A DNA stretch of 64,000 nt. Source: Pseudomonadales bacterium (GTDB lineage Bacteria; Pseudomonadota; Gammaproteobacteria; Pseudomonadales; Ketobacteraceae). Every line of letters begins with the position of its first letter. Within the stretch, counting starts at the first letter, position 1. The notes beneath the pieces are model-generated. The model searched no databases. It was not told the origin of the DNA and was given only the letters and a program-made list of their open reading frames with translations. Positions 17,588 through 26,714 of this stretch are shown here, piece after piece. Both the position numbers and the translations under genes were made by a program. The stretch spans positions 124,001 through 188,000 of the forward strand of contig JAGUVW010000008.1 in the NCBI GenBank assembly GCA_020062665.1, given 5' to 3'.

Positions 17588-18413
17588 TACCGCTGCCATT
17601 CCTGTCTGGATCAACGGGCAGCCGGACACCCGGGTGCCCGTCACTGATCGCGGCCTCGCCTATGGCGATGGTCTGTTCGAAACCTTCCGCATTGCCGGGC
17701 AGCAGCCTGTTCTGCTGGACTATCATCTGGATCGTTTGATGCTGGGTTGTCGGCGTCTGCACATTCCGCTGCAGCGTGATGCTCTGCTGGCCGAACTGGC
17801 CGCCTGGTCGGGGATGTCGCGGCCAGGTGTGGTGAAGCTGATGATCACTCGTGGCAGCGGTGGACGCGGTTACGCGCCGGCCAGTGATCTGGAGCCCCGG
17901 CGTATCCTGCAGCATTTTCCGCTTCCGGAATATCCTGATGCCTGGTTTCAGCAGGGCATCCGGGTTTTTCCCTGTGTAAATCGCCTGGGTCATTCACCGT
18001 TGCTGGCGGGGATCAAACACCTCAACCGGTTGGAGCAGGTGCTGGCGCGGGCGGAGTGGGATGGCATTGATCAGTTTCAGGAAGGCTTGGTGTGCGACCT
18101 GAATGGTTCGCCGATCGAAGGCACCATGAGCAACTTGTTCATCGTGCAGAATCAGCAGGTGCTGACACCGCGGCTGGATCAGTGTGGTGTGGCCGGGGTG
18201 ATGCGGCGCTGGCTGATGGAACAGTTTCGTGCGGCGGGGTTGGATGCAATGGAGACCACCATCACACTGGATGGCTTTCGGGTTGCTGATGAACGTTTTT
18301 TTTGCAACAGTGTCTTTGGCGTGTGGCCGGTGGCCCGCTTTGAAGACAACCACTGGTCGCCAGGGCCGGTGAGTCGTCTGGCCCAACAACTCATTCGATC
18401 CCACTGGTTTTGA
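17580..18413 (+). CDS. pabC: 4-amino-4-deoxychorismate lyase
   Basis: PLP-dependent fold-type IV enzyme that releases pyruvate to give p-aminobenzoate for folate. The family blocks [15 protein letters not shown] (about residue 22) and [15 protein letters not shown] with the PLP lysine are clear, as is [15 protein letters not shown] 17580 starts eight bases inside fabF. The 277 residues match PabC (269 in E. coli), and the order fabF-pabC-mltG-tmk-holB is the E. coli order. Confidence 0.94.
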   Translation: MSDTAAIPVWINGQPDTRVPVTDRGLAYGDGLFETFRIAGQQPVLLDYHLDRLMLGCRRLHIPLQRDALLAELAAWSGMSRPGVVKLMITRGSGGRGYAPASDLEPRRILQHFPLPEYPDAWFQQGIRVFPCVNRLGHSPLLAGIKHLNRLEQVLARAEWDGIDQFQEGLVCDLNGSPIEGTMSNLFIVQNQQVLTPRLDQCGVAGVMRRWLMEQFRAAGLDAMETTITLDGFRVADERFFCNSVFGVWPVARFEDNHWSPGPVSRLAQQLIRSHWF

Positions 18414-19441
18414 TGAAACGATACTTACTTCTTTTGGGCGTGCTGGTACTGGGCGCTTCGGCGCTATTGCTGGCGGGCAGGGTCTATCTGGAAGTCTGGA
18501 GTTCGCGCCCGCTGTCCGTGCAGGCTACAGAAGTCATTTCAGTGCCGTCCGGTTCTTCCCTCTATCGGATTTCCAATCAGCTGGAAGCTTCCGGCATGAT
18601 CGACAGCGCGCGGCTGTTCCGCCTGTATGGGCGTTTGCATGCAGGCAAGGGCCACATCAAGGCTGGTGATTATGAAGTGGTGCCGGGCATGTCGGCGGCG
18701 GATCTGTACCAGAAGTTCGACAGTGGCGCGGTGCTGCAGTACAGCGTGACGCTGGTGGATGGCCAGACATTTGCCAGCTTTCGAGCTACGTTGGCCAACA
18801 CCCCTAAACTGGTGCAGCTGCTCGATCAGCAGGACATCGGTGATCTGTTGAAATCCTGGGGCAGTGAGCAATTCCACCCGGAAGGTCTGTTCTTCCCTGA
18901 CACCTATACCTATCAGAGTGGCGATTCGGATATCTCGATTCTGCAGCGTGCCTACCTGCGCATGCAGCAGCAGTTGATGTCAGCCTGGGAAACGCGCTCG
19001 GCAGGCTTGCCTTTCCGCTCACCTTATGAGGCGCTGATCATGGCGTCTATCGTCGAGAAGGAAACCGGCGTGCCGGAGGAGCGGGGTCAGATTGCCGGTG
19101 TGTTTGTGAATCGTCTGCGTCTGAACATGCGCCTGCAGACCGATCCCACGGTGATTTACGGCCTGGGCGAGCGGTTCAAGGGCAATATCAAGAAGTCACA
19201 TCTGAACGAATACACGCCCTACAACACCTATCGCATCGATGGCCTGCCACCGACGCCAATTGCGAATCCCGGCAAAGCGGCGATCGATGCTGCGCTGCAT
19301 CCGGCGCCCACTGACGCGCTGTTTTTCGTGGCCAAGGGCGATGGCAGCCACCAGTTTTCCGTTACACTGGCGGATCACGAGGCGGCGGTCAAAAAATACC
19401 AGCACAAGCGGCGCGCGGATTATCGCTCCTCCCCTCAGTAA
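18413..19441 (+). CDS. mltG: Endolytic murein transglycosylase MltG (YceG)
   Basis: Inner-membrane enzyme that cuts nascent glycan strands and so sets their length. One N-terminal membrane helix (about residues 4-24, YLLLLGVLVLGASALLLAG), a LysM-like region, then the catalytic YceG domain with the glutamate of ASIVEKETGVPEERGQIAGVF. ATG 18413 overlaps the TGA of pabC by one base; a TTG three bases earlier is less likely. The 342 residues match E. coli MltG (340). Confidence 0.95.
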   Translation: MKRYLLLLGVLVLGASALLLAGRVYLEVWSSRPLSVQATEVISVPSGSSLYRISNQLEASGMIDSARLFRLYGRLHAGKGHIKAGDYEVVPGMSAADLYQKFDSGAVLQYSVTLVDGQTFASFRATLANTPKLVQLLDQQDIGDLLKSWGSEQFHPEGLFFPDTYTYQSGDSDISILQRAYLRMQQQLMSAWETRSAGLPFRSPYEALIMASIVEKETGVPEERGQIAGVFVNRLRLNMRLQTDPTVIYGLGERFKGNIKKSHLNEYTPYNTYRIDGLPPTPIANPGKAAIDAALHPAPTDALFFVAKGDGSHQFSVTLADHEAAVKKYQHKRRADYRSSPQ

Positions 19442-19464
19442 CCGGATCAGGAATCAGCACGGGC

Positions 19465-20094
19465 ATGAAGCGGGGCAAATTCATCACGGTGGAAGGCACC
19501 GAGGGCGTCGGCAAGACCACCAATATCGCCTTCATCCGTTCTTGGCTTGAACAGCAGCAGATTCCCTATATCGCCACCCGTGAACCCGGTGGCACGCCGC
19601 TGGCGGAGCAATTGCGCGGCCTGCTGCTGCAACCTCGGGTGGAAACCGTGAATCCGCTGGCGGAGCTGCTGATGGTGTTCGCTGCCCGCGCCCAGCATCT
19701 GGCGGAAGTGATCGTGCCGGCGCTGGAGCAGGGGAACTGGGTGCTGTGCGACCGCTTCACCGATGCCACCTATGCCTATCAGGGTGGGGGGCGCCAGATG
19801 GATGTTGCTGCGATTGCCACCCTGGAAAATCTCGTACAAGGTGAGCTGCGCCCGGACGCCGTGCTGCTGCTGGATATTCCTGTTCAACTCGGATTGGAGC
19901 GCGCGCGGGGCCGTGGTGATCTAGATCGCTTCGAGCAGGAGGACATCGCCTTCTTCGAGCGGGTCCGCAATGCCTATCTGGCCCGTGCGAAGGGTAACGC
20001 CCATTACCACGTGATCGACGCCAGCCAGCCGCTGGAATCCGTGCAGAAGGATCTGGCGGCGAGCCTTCATCAACTGCAGCGGGAATACGCCTGA
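19465..20094 (+). CDS. tmk: Thymidylate kinase
   Basis: Phosphorylates dTMP to dTDP. The P-loop VEGTEGVGKTT lies near residues 8-18; the DRx motif is CDRFTDATYAYQGGGR; the LID region is ERARGRGDLDRFEQED. The 209 residues match the family. Two bases separate it from holB, so the two are co-translated or nearly so. Confidence 0.96.
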   Translation: MKRGKFITVEGTEGVGKTTNIAFIRSWLEQQQIPYIATREPGGTPLAEQLRGLLLQPRVETVNPLAELLMVFAARAQHLAEVIVPALEQGNWVLCDRFTDATYAYQGGGRQMDVAAIATLENLVQGELRPDAVLLLDIPVQLGLERARGRGDLDRFEQEDIAFFERVRNAYLARAKGNAHYHVIDASQPLESVQKDLAASLHQLQREYA

Positions 20095-20096
20095 TC

Positions 20097-21101
20097 ATGC
20101 TGGCGGACATCAACCAGATTCTGACGCCTCACCCCTGGCAGCAGAAGCAGTGGCTGGACCTGCAGGCGCGGCTGGAGCGCGGGCAGCTGCCTCATGCCCT
20201 GATGCTGCGGGGCACGTCGGGCACCGGCAAGGCCCATTTCGCAGTAGCCCTGGCGCAGAGGCTGCTGTGCGAGAAACCCGTGGCTCAGGCCGCCTGCGGA
20301 CGCTGCAAACCCTGCCTGCTGATCAAGGCGGGCTCCCATCCCGATCTGCTGCTCATGGAGCCGGAGGAAGCCGGCAAGGCCATCAAGGTGGATCAGGTGC
20401 GCGGGGTGGTGGAATTTGTTTCCAGAACGGCCCAGTTTTCCGGCTACCGGGTGGCAGTGATCTGTCCGGCGGAAGCCATGAACGTGAATGCGTCGAACGC
20501 ACTGCTCAAATCCCTGGAGGAACCGGGTTCCCGCACGTTGCTGATTCTGGTGACCCATCAGGTGTCTGGTGTGCTGCCCACCATTCGCAGCCGCTGTCAG
20601 GTGGTGGATTTCCCCGTGCCGCCCCGGAGCGAAGCGCTGACCTGGCTGCAGGGCAGTCTGGGTGAGGACGCGGGCAAGGCCGAGCGCCTGCTGAATGTGG
20701 CCGGTGGTGCGCCGGTGGCGGCCCTGGCGCTGAGTCAGAGCGACTGGATCGGCGAGCGTGCGACTGTCGCCCAGCACTGGCTGGGAGTGCTCACCGGCAA
20801 GCGCGACCCGGTGCGTACGGCGGAGAGCTGGCAGGGCTTCCCTCTGCTGGAGCTGGTGGGCTGGCTGCTGGCCTGGCAGGTGGACCTGATGAAGGTGGCG
20901 GCAGGTGCGCCGGCTCAGGTGGTGAACCAGGATCTGCTGGGGGATTTCAGTGCCGTTCAGCGCCAGCTGAATGTGGACCGCCTCCACGGCAGTTACCTGC
21001 ATCTGCAGCAGGTGGTGCGCATGCTGCGCGGCCCCGGCAATCCTAACCCTCAGTTATTGCTGGAAGAAATCCTGCTCAAATGGTCACAGGTTCGGGCCTG
21101 A
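20097..21101 (+). CDS. holB: DNA polymerase III subunit delta' (HolB)
   Basis: Clamp-loader subunit of the replicative polymerase. The AAA+ fold has a degenerate P-loop (RGTSGTGKAHFA) as usual for delta', and a zinc module (CGRCKPC) follows at about residues 62-68. The conserved segment NALLKSLEEPGSRTLLILVTH is the sensor/SRC region, followed by IRSRCQ. The 334 residues are the same as in E. coli. pilZ follows about 100 bases later. Confidence 0.95.
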   Translation: MLADINQILTPHPWQQKQWLDLQARLERGQLPHALMLRGTSGTGKAHFAVALAQRLLCEKPVAQAACGRCKPCLLIKAGSHPDLLLMEPEEAGKAIKVDQVRGVVEFVSRTAQFSGYRVAVICPAEAMNVNASNALLKSLEEPGSRTLLILVTHQVSGVLPTIRSRCQVVDFPVPPRSEALTWLQGSLGEDAGKAERLLNVAGGAPVAALALSQSDWIGERATVAQHWLGVLTGKRDPVRTAESWQGFPLLELVGWLLAWQVDLMKVAAGAPAQVVNQDLLGDFSAVQRQLNVDRLHGSYLHLQQVVRMLRGPGNPNPQLLLEEILLKWSQVRA

Positions 21102-21201
21102 AAGCTGGCGCTGCCGGCTCATGCTGCTACACTCACGGTTATATGGCCTGAACGGGGTTCAGGTGTGATTTTCCCGGCTTTTGGATATTAGCGGACAGAT
21201 T

Positions 21202-21549
21202 ATGGCAATCGGCGGTTCCCGCAGCGGTATTCTTTCCCTCACCATCAAGGACAAGGCGGTGCTGTACGCCGCGTACATGCCGTTCGTGAAAAACGGCGGC
21301 CTGTTCATCCCCACCAACAAGCAGTACAAGCTGGGGGAAGAGGTGTTTCTGCTGCTGAACCTGATGGAAGAGCCGGAAAAAATCCCGGTGGCAGGCAAGA
21401 TTGTGTGGATTACCCCCAAGGGCGCCCAAGGCAACCGGGCTGCCGGCATCGGTGTACAGTTCAACGACCAGGACGACACCGCCCGCAAGAAGATCGAAAC
21501 CTATCTGGCCGGTGCGCTGCAGTCGGATCGGCCGACGCATACTATGTGA
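21202..21549 (+). CDS. pilZ: Type IV pilus assembly protein PilZ
   Basis: Single-domain PilZ protein needed for type IV pilus biogenesis. It is almost identical in sequence to Pseudomonas PilZ (LTIKDKAVLYAAYMPFVKNG; VWITPKGAQGNRAAGIGVQF; C-terminus RPTHTM). Like that protein it lacks the RxxxR and DxSxxG motifs of c-di-GMP-binding PilZ domains, so it probably does not bind c-di-GMP. ATG 21202 gives 115 residues; a TTG at 21181 would add seven. The place after holB is conserved in Pseudomonas. Confidence 0.94.
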   Translation: MAIGGSRSGILSLTIKDKAVLYAAYMPFVKNGGLFIPTNKQYKLGEEVFLLLNLMEEPEKIPVAGKIVWITPKGAQGNRAAGIGVQFNDQDDTARKKIETYLAGALQSDRPTHTM

Positions 21550-21556
21550 TGGTGCG

Positions 21557-21759
21557 GTGGCGAGTCAGGAAAGCCGCTTCCAGACACGAACTGGGCGTTC
21601 CCCTACAAGCACCCTACGGGACCGGCCACTCGCGAATACGCTCGTGGCGTTCGCAGCGGGGAAAGCATGCTTTCCCTATCTCGCTGCTCACCCCTGTGCG
21701 CTCGTCAGCGGCCATCCATGGCCGCAAACGGTCTGGAAGCGGCTTTCCTGACTCACCAC
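21557..21759. repeat. About 200-base nested inverted-repeat element between pilZ and tatD
   Basis: Terminal arms of 29 bases (21557-21585 and 21731-21759) are inverted copies with one mismatch; the core GAGTCAGGAAAGCCGCTTCC plus AGAC is a 24-base exact match. Inside lie two more perfect palindromes: GGGAAAGCATGCTTTCCC near 21658-21675, and GCGGCCAT-cc-ATGGCCGC at 21708-21725. There is no coding capacity. The structure looks like a non-autonomous mobile or REP/MITE-type element. No second copy was noticed in the window. Confidence 0.75.
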
Positions 21760-21838
21760 TCTTAGATCGTTGTTAATTCCCCCCTCACTTCGCGGTAAAC
21801 TGCCGGTATCTTCTCGATGGATTTTGTGCAGTAACCCC

Positions 21839-22636
21839 ATGACCGCGATGCTTGTAGATTCCCACTGTCACTTGGATAAACTCGATCTTGCCGCTTACGA
21901 CGGTAATCTGGATGCCGTGCTGCAGGCGGCGTTCGCCCGCGACATAAGCCATGTGGTCTGCATCGGCATCGACATGGACAACATCCAGAGCGTGCTCACC
22001 CTCGCTGAACAGCACAAACAGGTGTTTGCCACTGTCGGCGTGCATCCTCTTTACCGTGAAAATCGTGAACCATCCCTGGAAGAACTGGTGTGCGTCGCCG
22101 CTCATCCCAAGGTGATTGCCATCGGTGAAACCGGGCTGGACTATTTCTATGGCGAAGGCGATCTGCAGTGGCAGCGCGACCGTTTTGTCACCCATATTCG
22201 CGCTGCACGCCAGACAGGCTTGCCGCTGGTGATTCACACTCGTGGTGCGAAAGAAGACACGCTGAACTTCCTGCGCGATGAAGGCGGCAGCGAAATCCGT
22301 GGCGTGATGCACTGCTTCACCGAGGATCTGGAGATGGCGAAGCGGGCCATCGATCTGGGGTTTCTGATTTCCATTTCCGGCATCGTCACCTTCCGCAATG
22401 CGGATGAGTTGCGCGCAGTAGTGCAGGCCTTGCCGCTGGATCGTCTGCTGGTGGAAACCGACGCGCCCTGGCTGACACCGGTGCCGCACCGTGGCAAATC
22501 CAATGAGCCGAAGTTCGTGGTGGAAGTGGCGCAGAAAGTGGCGGAGCTGAAAGGCGTGAGTCTGGAAACAGTGGCGGAGCAGACCACGCAGAATTTCTTC
22601 AATCTGTTCACCCGCGCGCAAGCGTCCCATTCATAA
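21839..22636 (+). CDS. tatD: TatD-family metal-dependent DNase
   Basis: Metal-dependent hydrolase with a TIM-barrel fold. The N-terminal metal-binding motif MLVDSHCHLD, the glutamate of IGETGLDYFY, the histidine of LPLVIHTRGA, and the aspartate of LLVETDAPWLTPVP are all present. ATG 21839 gives MTAMLVDSHCH; the ATG three codons later (21848) gives the usual MLVDSHCHLDKL start and is equally possible. The length of 265 residues is normal. The repeat element lies just upstream. Confidence 0.93.
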   Translation: MTAMLVDSHCHLDKLDLAAYDGNLDAVLQAAFARDISHVVCIGIDMDNIQSVLTLAEQHKQVFATVGVHPLYRENREPSLEELVCVAAHPKVIAIGETGLDYFYGEGDLQWQRDRFVTHIRAARQTGLPLVIHTRGAKEDTLNFLRDEGGSEIRGVMHCFTEDLEMAKRAIDLGFLISISGIVTFRNADELRAVVQALPLDRLLVETDAPWLTPVPHRGKSNEPKFVVEVAQKVAELKGVSLETVAEQTTQNFFNLFTRAQASHS

Positions 22637-22654
22637 CAACGAGAATATAGCGGC

Positions 22655-24178
22655 ATGAATGAACCACTGTGGTGGACGGTGATCGGAGCGGCCCTGGTGC
22701 TGGGTGTGCTGGCGGGTTACGTGATTGGCACGCTGCGTCAGCAACTCAAGCTGCAGGCGTTGCAGGCAGAGAAAGATCACCAGGTTCGGCTGCATGACCA
22801 GCAACAGCAGCAGGCGCAGCAGAGTCAGCAGCAGTTGCAGAACCGGCTGGCGGTGCTGGAATCAGAATTAAACGGCGCGCGGTCCGCTTCGTTGCAGGCG
22901 GAAAAGCAGCTATCCGACGCTCAGGCCCGCCTGCAACATATGCCCGCGCTGGAGCAGAAACTCACTCAAGCACAAAACCACAGCCAGCAGCTGCAGCAGG
23001 AACTCAAGTCCGAGCACGCCAAAGTGAGTGAACTGCAGGCCCGCCTGCAATCCGCCCAGCGGGAGATGGAGGACAAACTCAAACTGCTGCAGGACGCCCG
23101 CGACCAGATGAAGCTGGAATTCCAGTCCATCGCGCAGAAACTCTTCGACGAGAAAAGCGAAAAGTTCAGCCAGCAGAGCAAATCCAATCTGGGCGAACTG
23201 CTCAATCCGCTGAAGGATCAGCTCGGCGAATTCAAGAAAAAAATTGAAGACGTCTACGACAAGGAAAGCCGCGATCGCGTGTCGCTGTTCAACGAAATCG
23301 TGGCGCTGAAAGATCTGAACAGCAAGATGACGGTGGAGGCCCTGAACCTCACCCGCGCGCTGAAAGGCGACAGTAAAACCCAGGGCAACTGGGGTGAAAT
23401 GGTGTTGGAGCGGGTGCTGGAAGCCTCCGGTCTGCAGAAAGGCCGCGAGTACGAAACCCAGGGCCAGTACAGCAATGAGGAAGGTCAGCGTCTGCGCCCG
23501 GACGTGATCGTGCACCTGCCGGACGCCAAGCACGTGATCATCGATTCCAAGGTGTCGCTGACGGCCTGGGAACGTTACAGCGCCAATGAAAACGAGCAGG
23601 CGGAATTGCATCTGCAGGCGCACATCGATTCCATCAAGACTCACATCCGCGAACTGAGCGGCAAGAATTATCCTGATCTGTACGGCATCAACGCGCCGGA
23701 TTACGTGCTGATGTTCATTCCCATCGAGCCGGCGTTTCTCAAGGCGCTGGAATCCGATCCCGCGTTGTTCGGCCAGGCGTTCGAGCGCAACATCATGCTG
23801 GTGTGTCCGTCCACGTTATTGGTGAGCCTGAAAACCATTCACAACATCTGGCGTTACGAATACCAGAACCGCAATGCGCTGGAAATTGCCCGCCAGGCTG
23901 GCGCGCTGCATGACCAGTTCGTGCTGTTCGCGGAATCGCTGGAAGATGTGGGTGACAGGATCAACAAGGCGAAGGATGCCTACGACACTGCGCACAAGCG
24001 GCTGGTGTCCGGCAAGGGCAATCTGGTGCGCCGCATCGAACAGCTGGAAACCCTGGGCGCGAAGGCGCGCAAGAAAATTCCGGCGTCGTTGAAGGAAGCG
24101 TCTGATGAAACTGGTGAGTCAGCGCTGGAGAATCTGCCGGATGCGAATGATCCCGTGCTGGATGAAACGCCGTCCTGA
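22655..24178 (+). CDS. rmuC: DNA recombination protein RmuC
   Basis: Membrane-anchored, coiled-coil protein with a nuclease-like core that limits recombination between inverted repeats. An N-terminal membrane helix (residues 8-27, VIGAALVLGVLAGYVIGTL) is followed by a Gln/Glu-rich coiled coil to about residue 175 and the RmuC domain (GNWGEMVLERVLEASGL, then DVIVHLPDAKHVIIDSKVSL). The 507 residues match the family (475 in E. coli). It starts 18 bases after tatD. Confidence 0.93.
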   Translation: MNEPLWWTVIGAALVLGVLAGYVIGTLRQQLKLQALQAEKDHQVRLHDQQQQQAQQSQQQLQNRLAVLESELNGARSASLQAEKQLSDAQARLQHMPALEQKLTQAQNHSQQLQQELKSEHAKVSELQARLQSAQREMEDKLKLLQDARDQMKLEFQSIAQKLFDEKSEKFSQQSKSNLGELLNPLKDQLGEFKKKIEDVYDKESRDRVSLFNEIVALKDLNSKMTVEALNLTRALKGDSKTQGNWGEMVLERVLEASGLQKGREYETQGQYSNEEGQRLRPDVIVHLPDAKHVIIDSKVSLTAWERYSANENEQAELHLQAHIDSIKTHIRELSGKNYPDLYGINAPDYVLMFIPIEPAFLKALESDPALFGQAFERNIMLVCPSTLLVSLKTIHNIWRYEYQNRNALEIARQAGALHDQFVLFAESLEDVGDRINKAKDAYDTAHKRLVSGKGNLVRRIEQLETLGAKARKKIPASLKEASDETGESALENLPDANDPVLDETPS

Positions 24179-24232
24179 GCTCACCTGTACTTCTTGAACA
24201 GCGCCCGCCAACTCCTTGAAAAACCACGGCCG

Positions 24233-24267
24233 AAAAAAAACCCGGTTCCTGGGGGGGAAACCGGGTT
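24233..24267 (-). terminator. Rho-independent terminator (minus strand) behind the YiiX-like gene
   Basis: AACCCGGTT (24239-24247) and AACCGGGTT (24259-24267) form a 9-base-pair stem. Read on the minus strand it is followed by eight T (24240-24233). It should end leftward transcription coming from 24504; for rmuC on the plus strand it lacks a T-tract. Confidence 0.75.
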
Positions 24268-24287
24268 AAGACCAATAGGAGTTAAAT

Positions 24288-24365
24288 ATGCGGTACACGA
24301 TCCACGGTACCTGGACCACCGAAGTGACCCAACCAATGTTTAGCATCACGTTTGGGGGGAAGTGA
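24288..24365 (+). CDS. Possible 25-residue small ORF downstream of rmuC
   Basis: ATG 24288 is preceded by a perfect AGGAG with a six-base spacer (24277-24281). The ORF encodes 25 residues starting MRYTIHGTWTTEV and ending FGGK. There is no membrane helix and no known family. It lies just after the hairpin at 24239-24267, so its translation might depend on that structure. The ribosome-binding site is the only support. Confidence 0.3.
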   Translation: MRYTIHGTWTTEVTQPMFSITFGGK

Positions 24366-24503
24366 GCAACATTAGTAAGAATAAGTATTGCTTAACATTC
24401 TGAAACATCCAGCGTCCTGTTAAATCTATTTGCCATTAAAACAGATCCCGTCTCCCGCTTTCGGCATAAACCACCCATTCTGTGAGGGATGACCCTGTGT
24501 TCA

Positions 24504-25406
24504 TCAGCCATCCTTCATTCCCAGGTTCACCACGATGGACTGTGCATCCGGCGACTCGCTGCTGACCGGACGCAAGGGTGCACTGCGCTGGAACGTCAGT
24601 GCCGGTTCCTGCTCGACACCGGAATACAGGCCGCTGCCTTTCCAGGGAATCAGCCGTTCGTTTTCGTACTGGCGAAAATCCAGAAACGGATACTTCACGA
24701 CTTCGAAATTGGGTGACATGTCGATTTCGAACGGCATGCACAGGCGCGGATGGCGACGCAGCAGCTGGGTGCCTTGCTCGGTGCTGATTTTCACCAAGGG
24801 GTAGATGGGAAACTGGATAAAGCCAAACGTTTCGGCAATGAACGAGGCGGACACATTCTTAGTGTGACGGCCGGGCCAGCGTCGAAACAGTGGCAGGCGC
24901 CAGCTGGAGGGCAGCAATCCCCAGGGAAACAGGAAACGGGTCAGATCCATCAGCTGGGTGCCTTCGTTGTAGTTGCCCAGGTGATTGACGGCGTAGCGGA
25001 TCGCTTGCTGCACATCTTTGTGCGCCAGTCCTTTCGGCCGGCAGATGCGCAGGTGATCGTGTTCCAGATCCAGCAGCGGACGCACGGTAACGCCCGCGCC
25101 AATGCGGGTTTCGATGATCAGCGGCGTGTCGTTCGCGACCGTGATGAAATTGCTGAGGATGTTGCGTAAGTCTGCATCCTCAATATCCAGCGGCCTCCCA
25201 ATGTAGAGTGCAGAGTGCGTCCAGCGGCTGATGGTGATGGTGCGCAGTTTGCGCCCGACGGTGCTGCGACCTTCCACCAGAATCACGTCGCCGGGACGCA
25301 CTTCATAGCGGGTTTTGTCGAAGTCACTCAGGGCGTGATCCTTGGGATCCCGCTGCCGGTTCAGCCAGGCAACGAAAAACGCCAGAATCCTTTTGAAAAC
25401 GGACAT
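24504..25406 (-). CDS. YiiX/YebB-like permuted papain-fold protein, catalytic Cys apparently absent
   Basis: The N-terminal half resembles the YiiX-type permuted NlpC/P60 (papain-like) family: RPGDVILVEGRSTVGRKLRTI, then the histidine of SRWTHSALYIG. In this family a Cys-Ser motif follows later as nucleophile; the matching place here reads NVSASFIAETFG, without cysteine. The start is set at 25406 (MSVFKRILAF), with GGAGA eight bases before it, giving 300 residues; a hydrophobic start suggests membrane attachment. The gene lies 13 bases after the minus-strand aminotransferase gene, so both are probably one operon. Function unknown; a lipid- or peptide-binding role is possible. Confidence 0.65.
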   Translation of the reverse strand: MSVFKRILAFFVAWLNRQRDPKDHALSDFDKTRYEVRPGDVILVEGRSTVGRKLRTITISRWTHSALYIGRPLDIEDADLRNILSNFITVANDTPLIIETRIGAGVTVRPLLDLEHDHLRICRPKGLAHKDVQQAIRYAVNHLGNYNEGTQLMDLTRFLFPWGLLPSSWRLPLFRRWPGRHTKNVSASFIAETFGFIQFPIYPLVKISTEQGTQLLRRHPRLCMPFEIDMSPNFEVVKYPFLDFRQYENERLIPWKGSGLYSGVEQEPALTFQRSAPLRPVSSESPDAQSIVVNLGMKDG

Positions 25407-25419
25407 TGGGAAAAATCTC

Positions 25420-26538
25420 CTACTGCGGAATGTGCTGAACCGCCCGGAACAGCACGTCGGAATGAGTATAAAAGTGCGGCGAAAAACGCACACCGCCCCC
25501 GCGAGGGGCACAGACCACGCCCCGTTGTTTCAGCTGCTGGAACAGGGCTGCCGGCGTTAGATCGCGATGGCGGAACGTCAGTATGCCGGAGCGGAGCGCG
25601 CGATCGGTGCGGGTGATCAGTTCCAGTTTGGGATGATCCAGCAGCAGTTGTTCCAGTTGCTGTACCCGGGTGAGCAGTGCCTGTTGAATCCGCGGCATGC
25701 CCAGGTCCTCCAGCAGCGACAGACTGGCCGACAGGGCAAATACGCCGAGCATGTTGGGGCTGCCGCACTCGAAGCGCTTGGCGTCGCGGGCTGGTTGCCA
25801 GGTTTTCACGTCATAGTTGCCGCGCTCCTGCACCATGTGCCAGCCGAACTGGTGCAACTTCAACTTTTCCAGCTGCGCCTCTGCCACATACAGCAGCGCA
25901 ATGCCCTCGGGGCCGAGCATCCATTTATGGCCATCGGACACCACGAAATCCGCCTGACACGCGGTCACGTCGAAGGGCAGGGCGCCCAGGCTCTGGATGG
26001 CGTCCACGCAGAACAGGATGCCACGTTCTTTGCAGGCTTGGCCCAGGCGGTTCAGATCCAGTGTCAGCCCAGTGCCGTATTGCACTGAACTGACCGCCAG
26101 CAGACGGGTGGAAGTATCCAGACAGGCGATGACGCTCGCCTCGGGATCGGCAGTATCCAGCGCCGCTTCGATCACTCGCACGCCTTGCGTCGCCAGGGAC
26201 TCCCACACTATCCGGTTGCTGGGAAATTCCTGGTCGGTGATCACCACGGTATCCCCCGCCTGCCAGGGCAGGCCATAGGCGATGGTGGACAGACCCTCGG
26301 ACGTGTTCTTCTGGAGCGCGATAGTGCGGGTGGACGGCGCGTTGATCAGCCAGGCCAGTTGCTGGCGCAGACGCTGCTCTGTCTGCAGCCACTGCTCATA
26401 GTCGGCGGCGCCCCGGTGCACGTTGGCGTTGGCAAAGGCGTTCACCGCATCAGCGCTGCGACGGGGCCAGGGTGCCACGGCAGCATGATTCAGATAACAA
26501 AGCTGTTCGTCCTGGGGGAATTCAGCGCTCAGATCCAT
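25420..26538 (-). CDS. Class V aminotransferase (cysteine desulfurase-like, PLP-dependent)
   Basis: Fold-type I PLP enzyme of the class V aminotransferase/NifS superfamily. The PLP-binding lysine is in VVSDGHKWMLGPEG, with VDAIQSLGALPFDV and ALQKNTSEGLS as further cofactor contacts. It lacks the active-site Cys loop of SufS/IscS near the C-terminus (the corresponding region reads RGGGVRFSPHFY), so a role as a sulfur donor is unlikely and an aminotransferase or lyase role is favoured. Length 372 residues. The substrate cannot be inferred. Confidence 0.85.
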   Translation of the reverse strand: MDLSAEFPQDEQLCYLNHAAVAPWPRRSADAVNAFANANVHRGAADYEQWLQTEQRLRQQLAWLINAPSTRTIALQKNTSEGLSTIAYGLPWQAGDTVVITDQEFPSNRIVWESLATQGVRVIEAALDTADPEASVIACLDTSTRLLAVSSVQYGTGLTLDLNRLGQACKERGILFCVDAIQSLGALPFDVTACQADFVVSDGHKWMLGPEGIALLYVAEAQLEKLKLHQFGWHMVQERGNYDVKTWQPARDAKRFECGSPNMLGVFALSASLSLLEDLGMPRIQQALLTRVQQLEQLLLDHPKLELITRTDRALRSGILTFRHRDLTPAALFQQLKQRGVVCAPRGGGVRFSPHFYTHSDVLFRAVQHIPQ

Positions 26539-26714
26539 GGTGTCAGGGCGTCTTCCATTGGTGATTTGCCTGTTAGTCTATAGTGTTTAGAATGGTGACT
26601 CCAAGGTCATACCATGGTCAGCCTTGGCAGCAGCATGCAATTGTCTGACTTATAAGGGGTTTGTCACCCGAATTGAGCGCAGAACCAACAAGCTGACAAT
26701 AGTCACGCATGACA

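Larger units (their letters stand above)
24179..24503. other. 325-base gap after rmuC: hairpin and a possible small ORF
   Basis: Convergent gap between rmuC and a minus-strand gene. It contains a strong GC-rich hairpin with an adjacent A8/T8 tract and a short ORF with a good ribosome-binding site (both listed). The remaining right-hand 140 bases are AT-rich with no recognisable feature. Confidence 0.6.
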
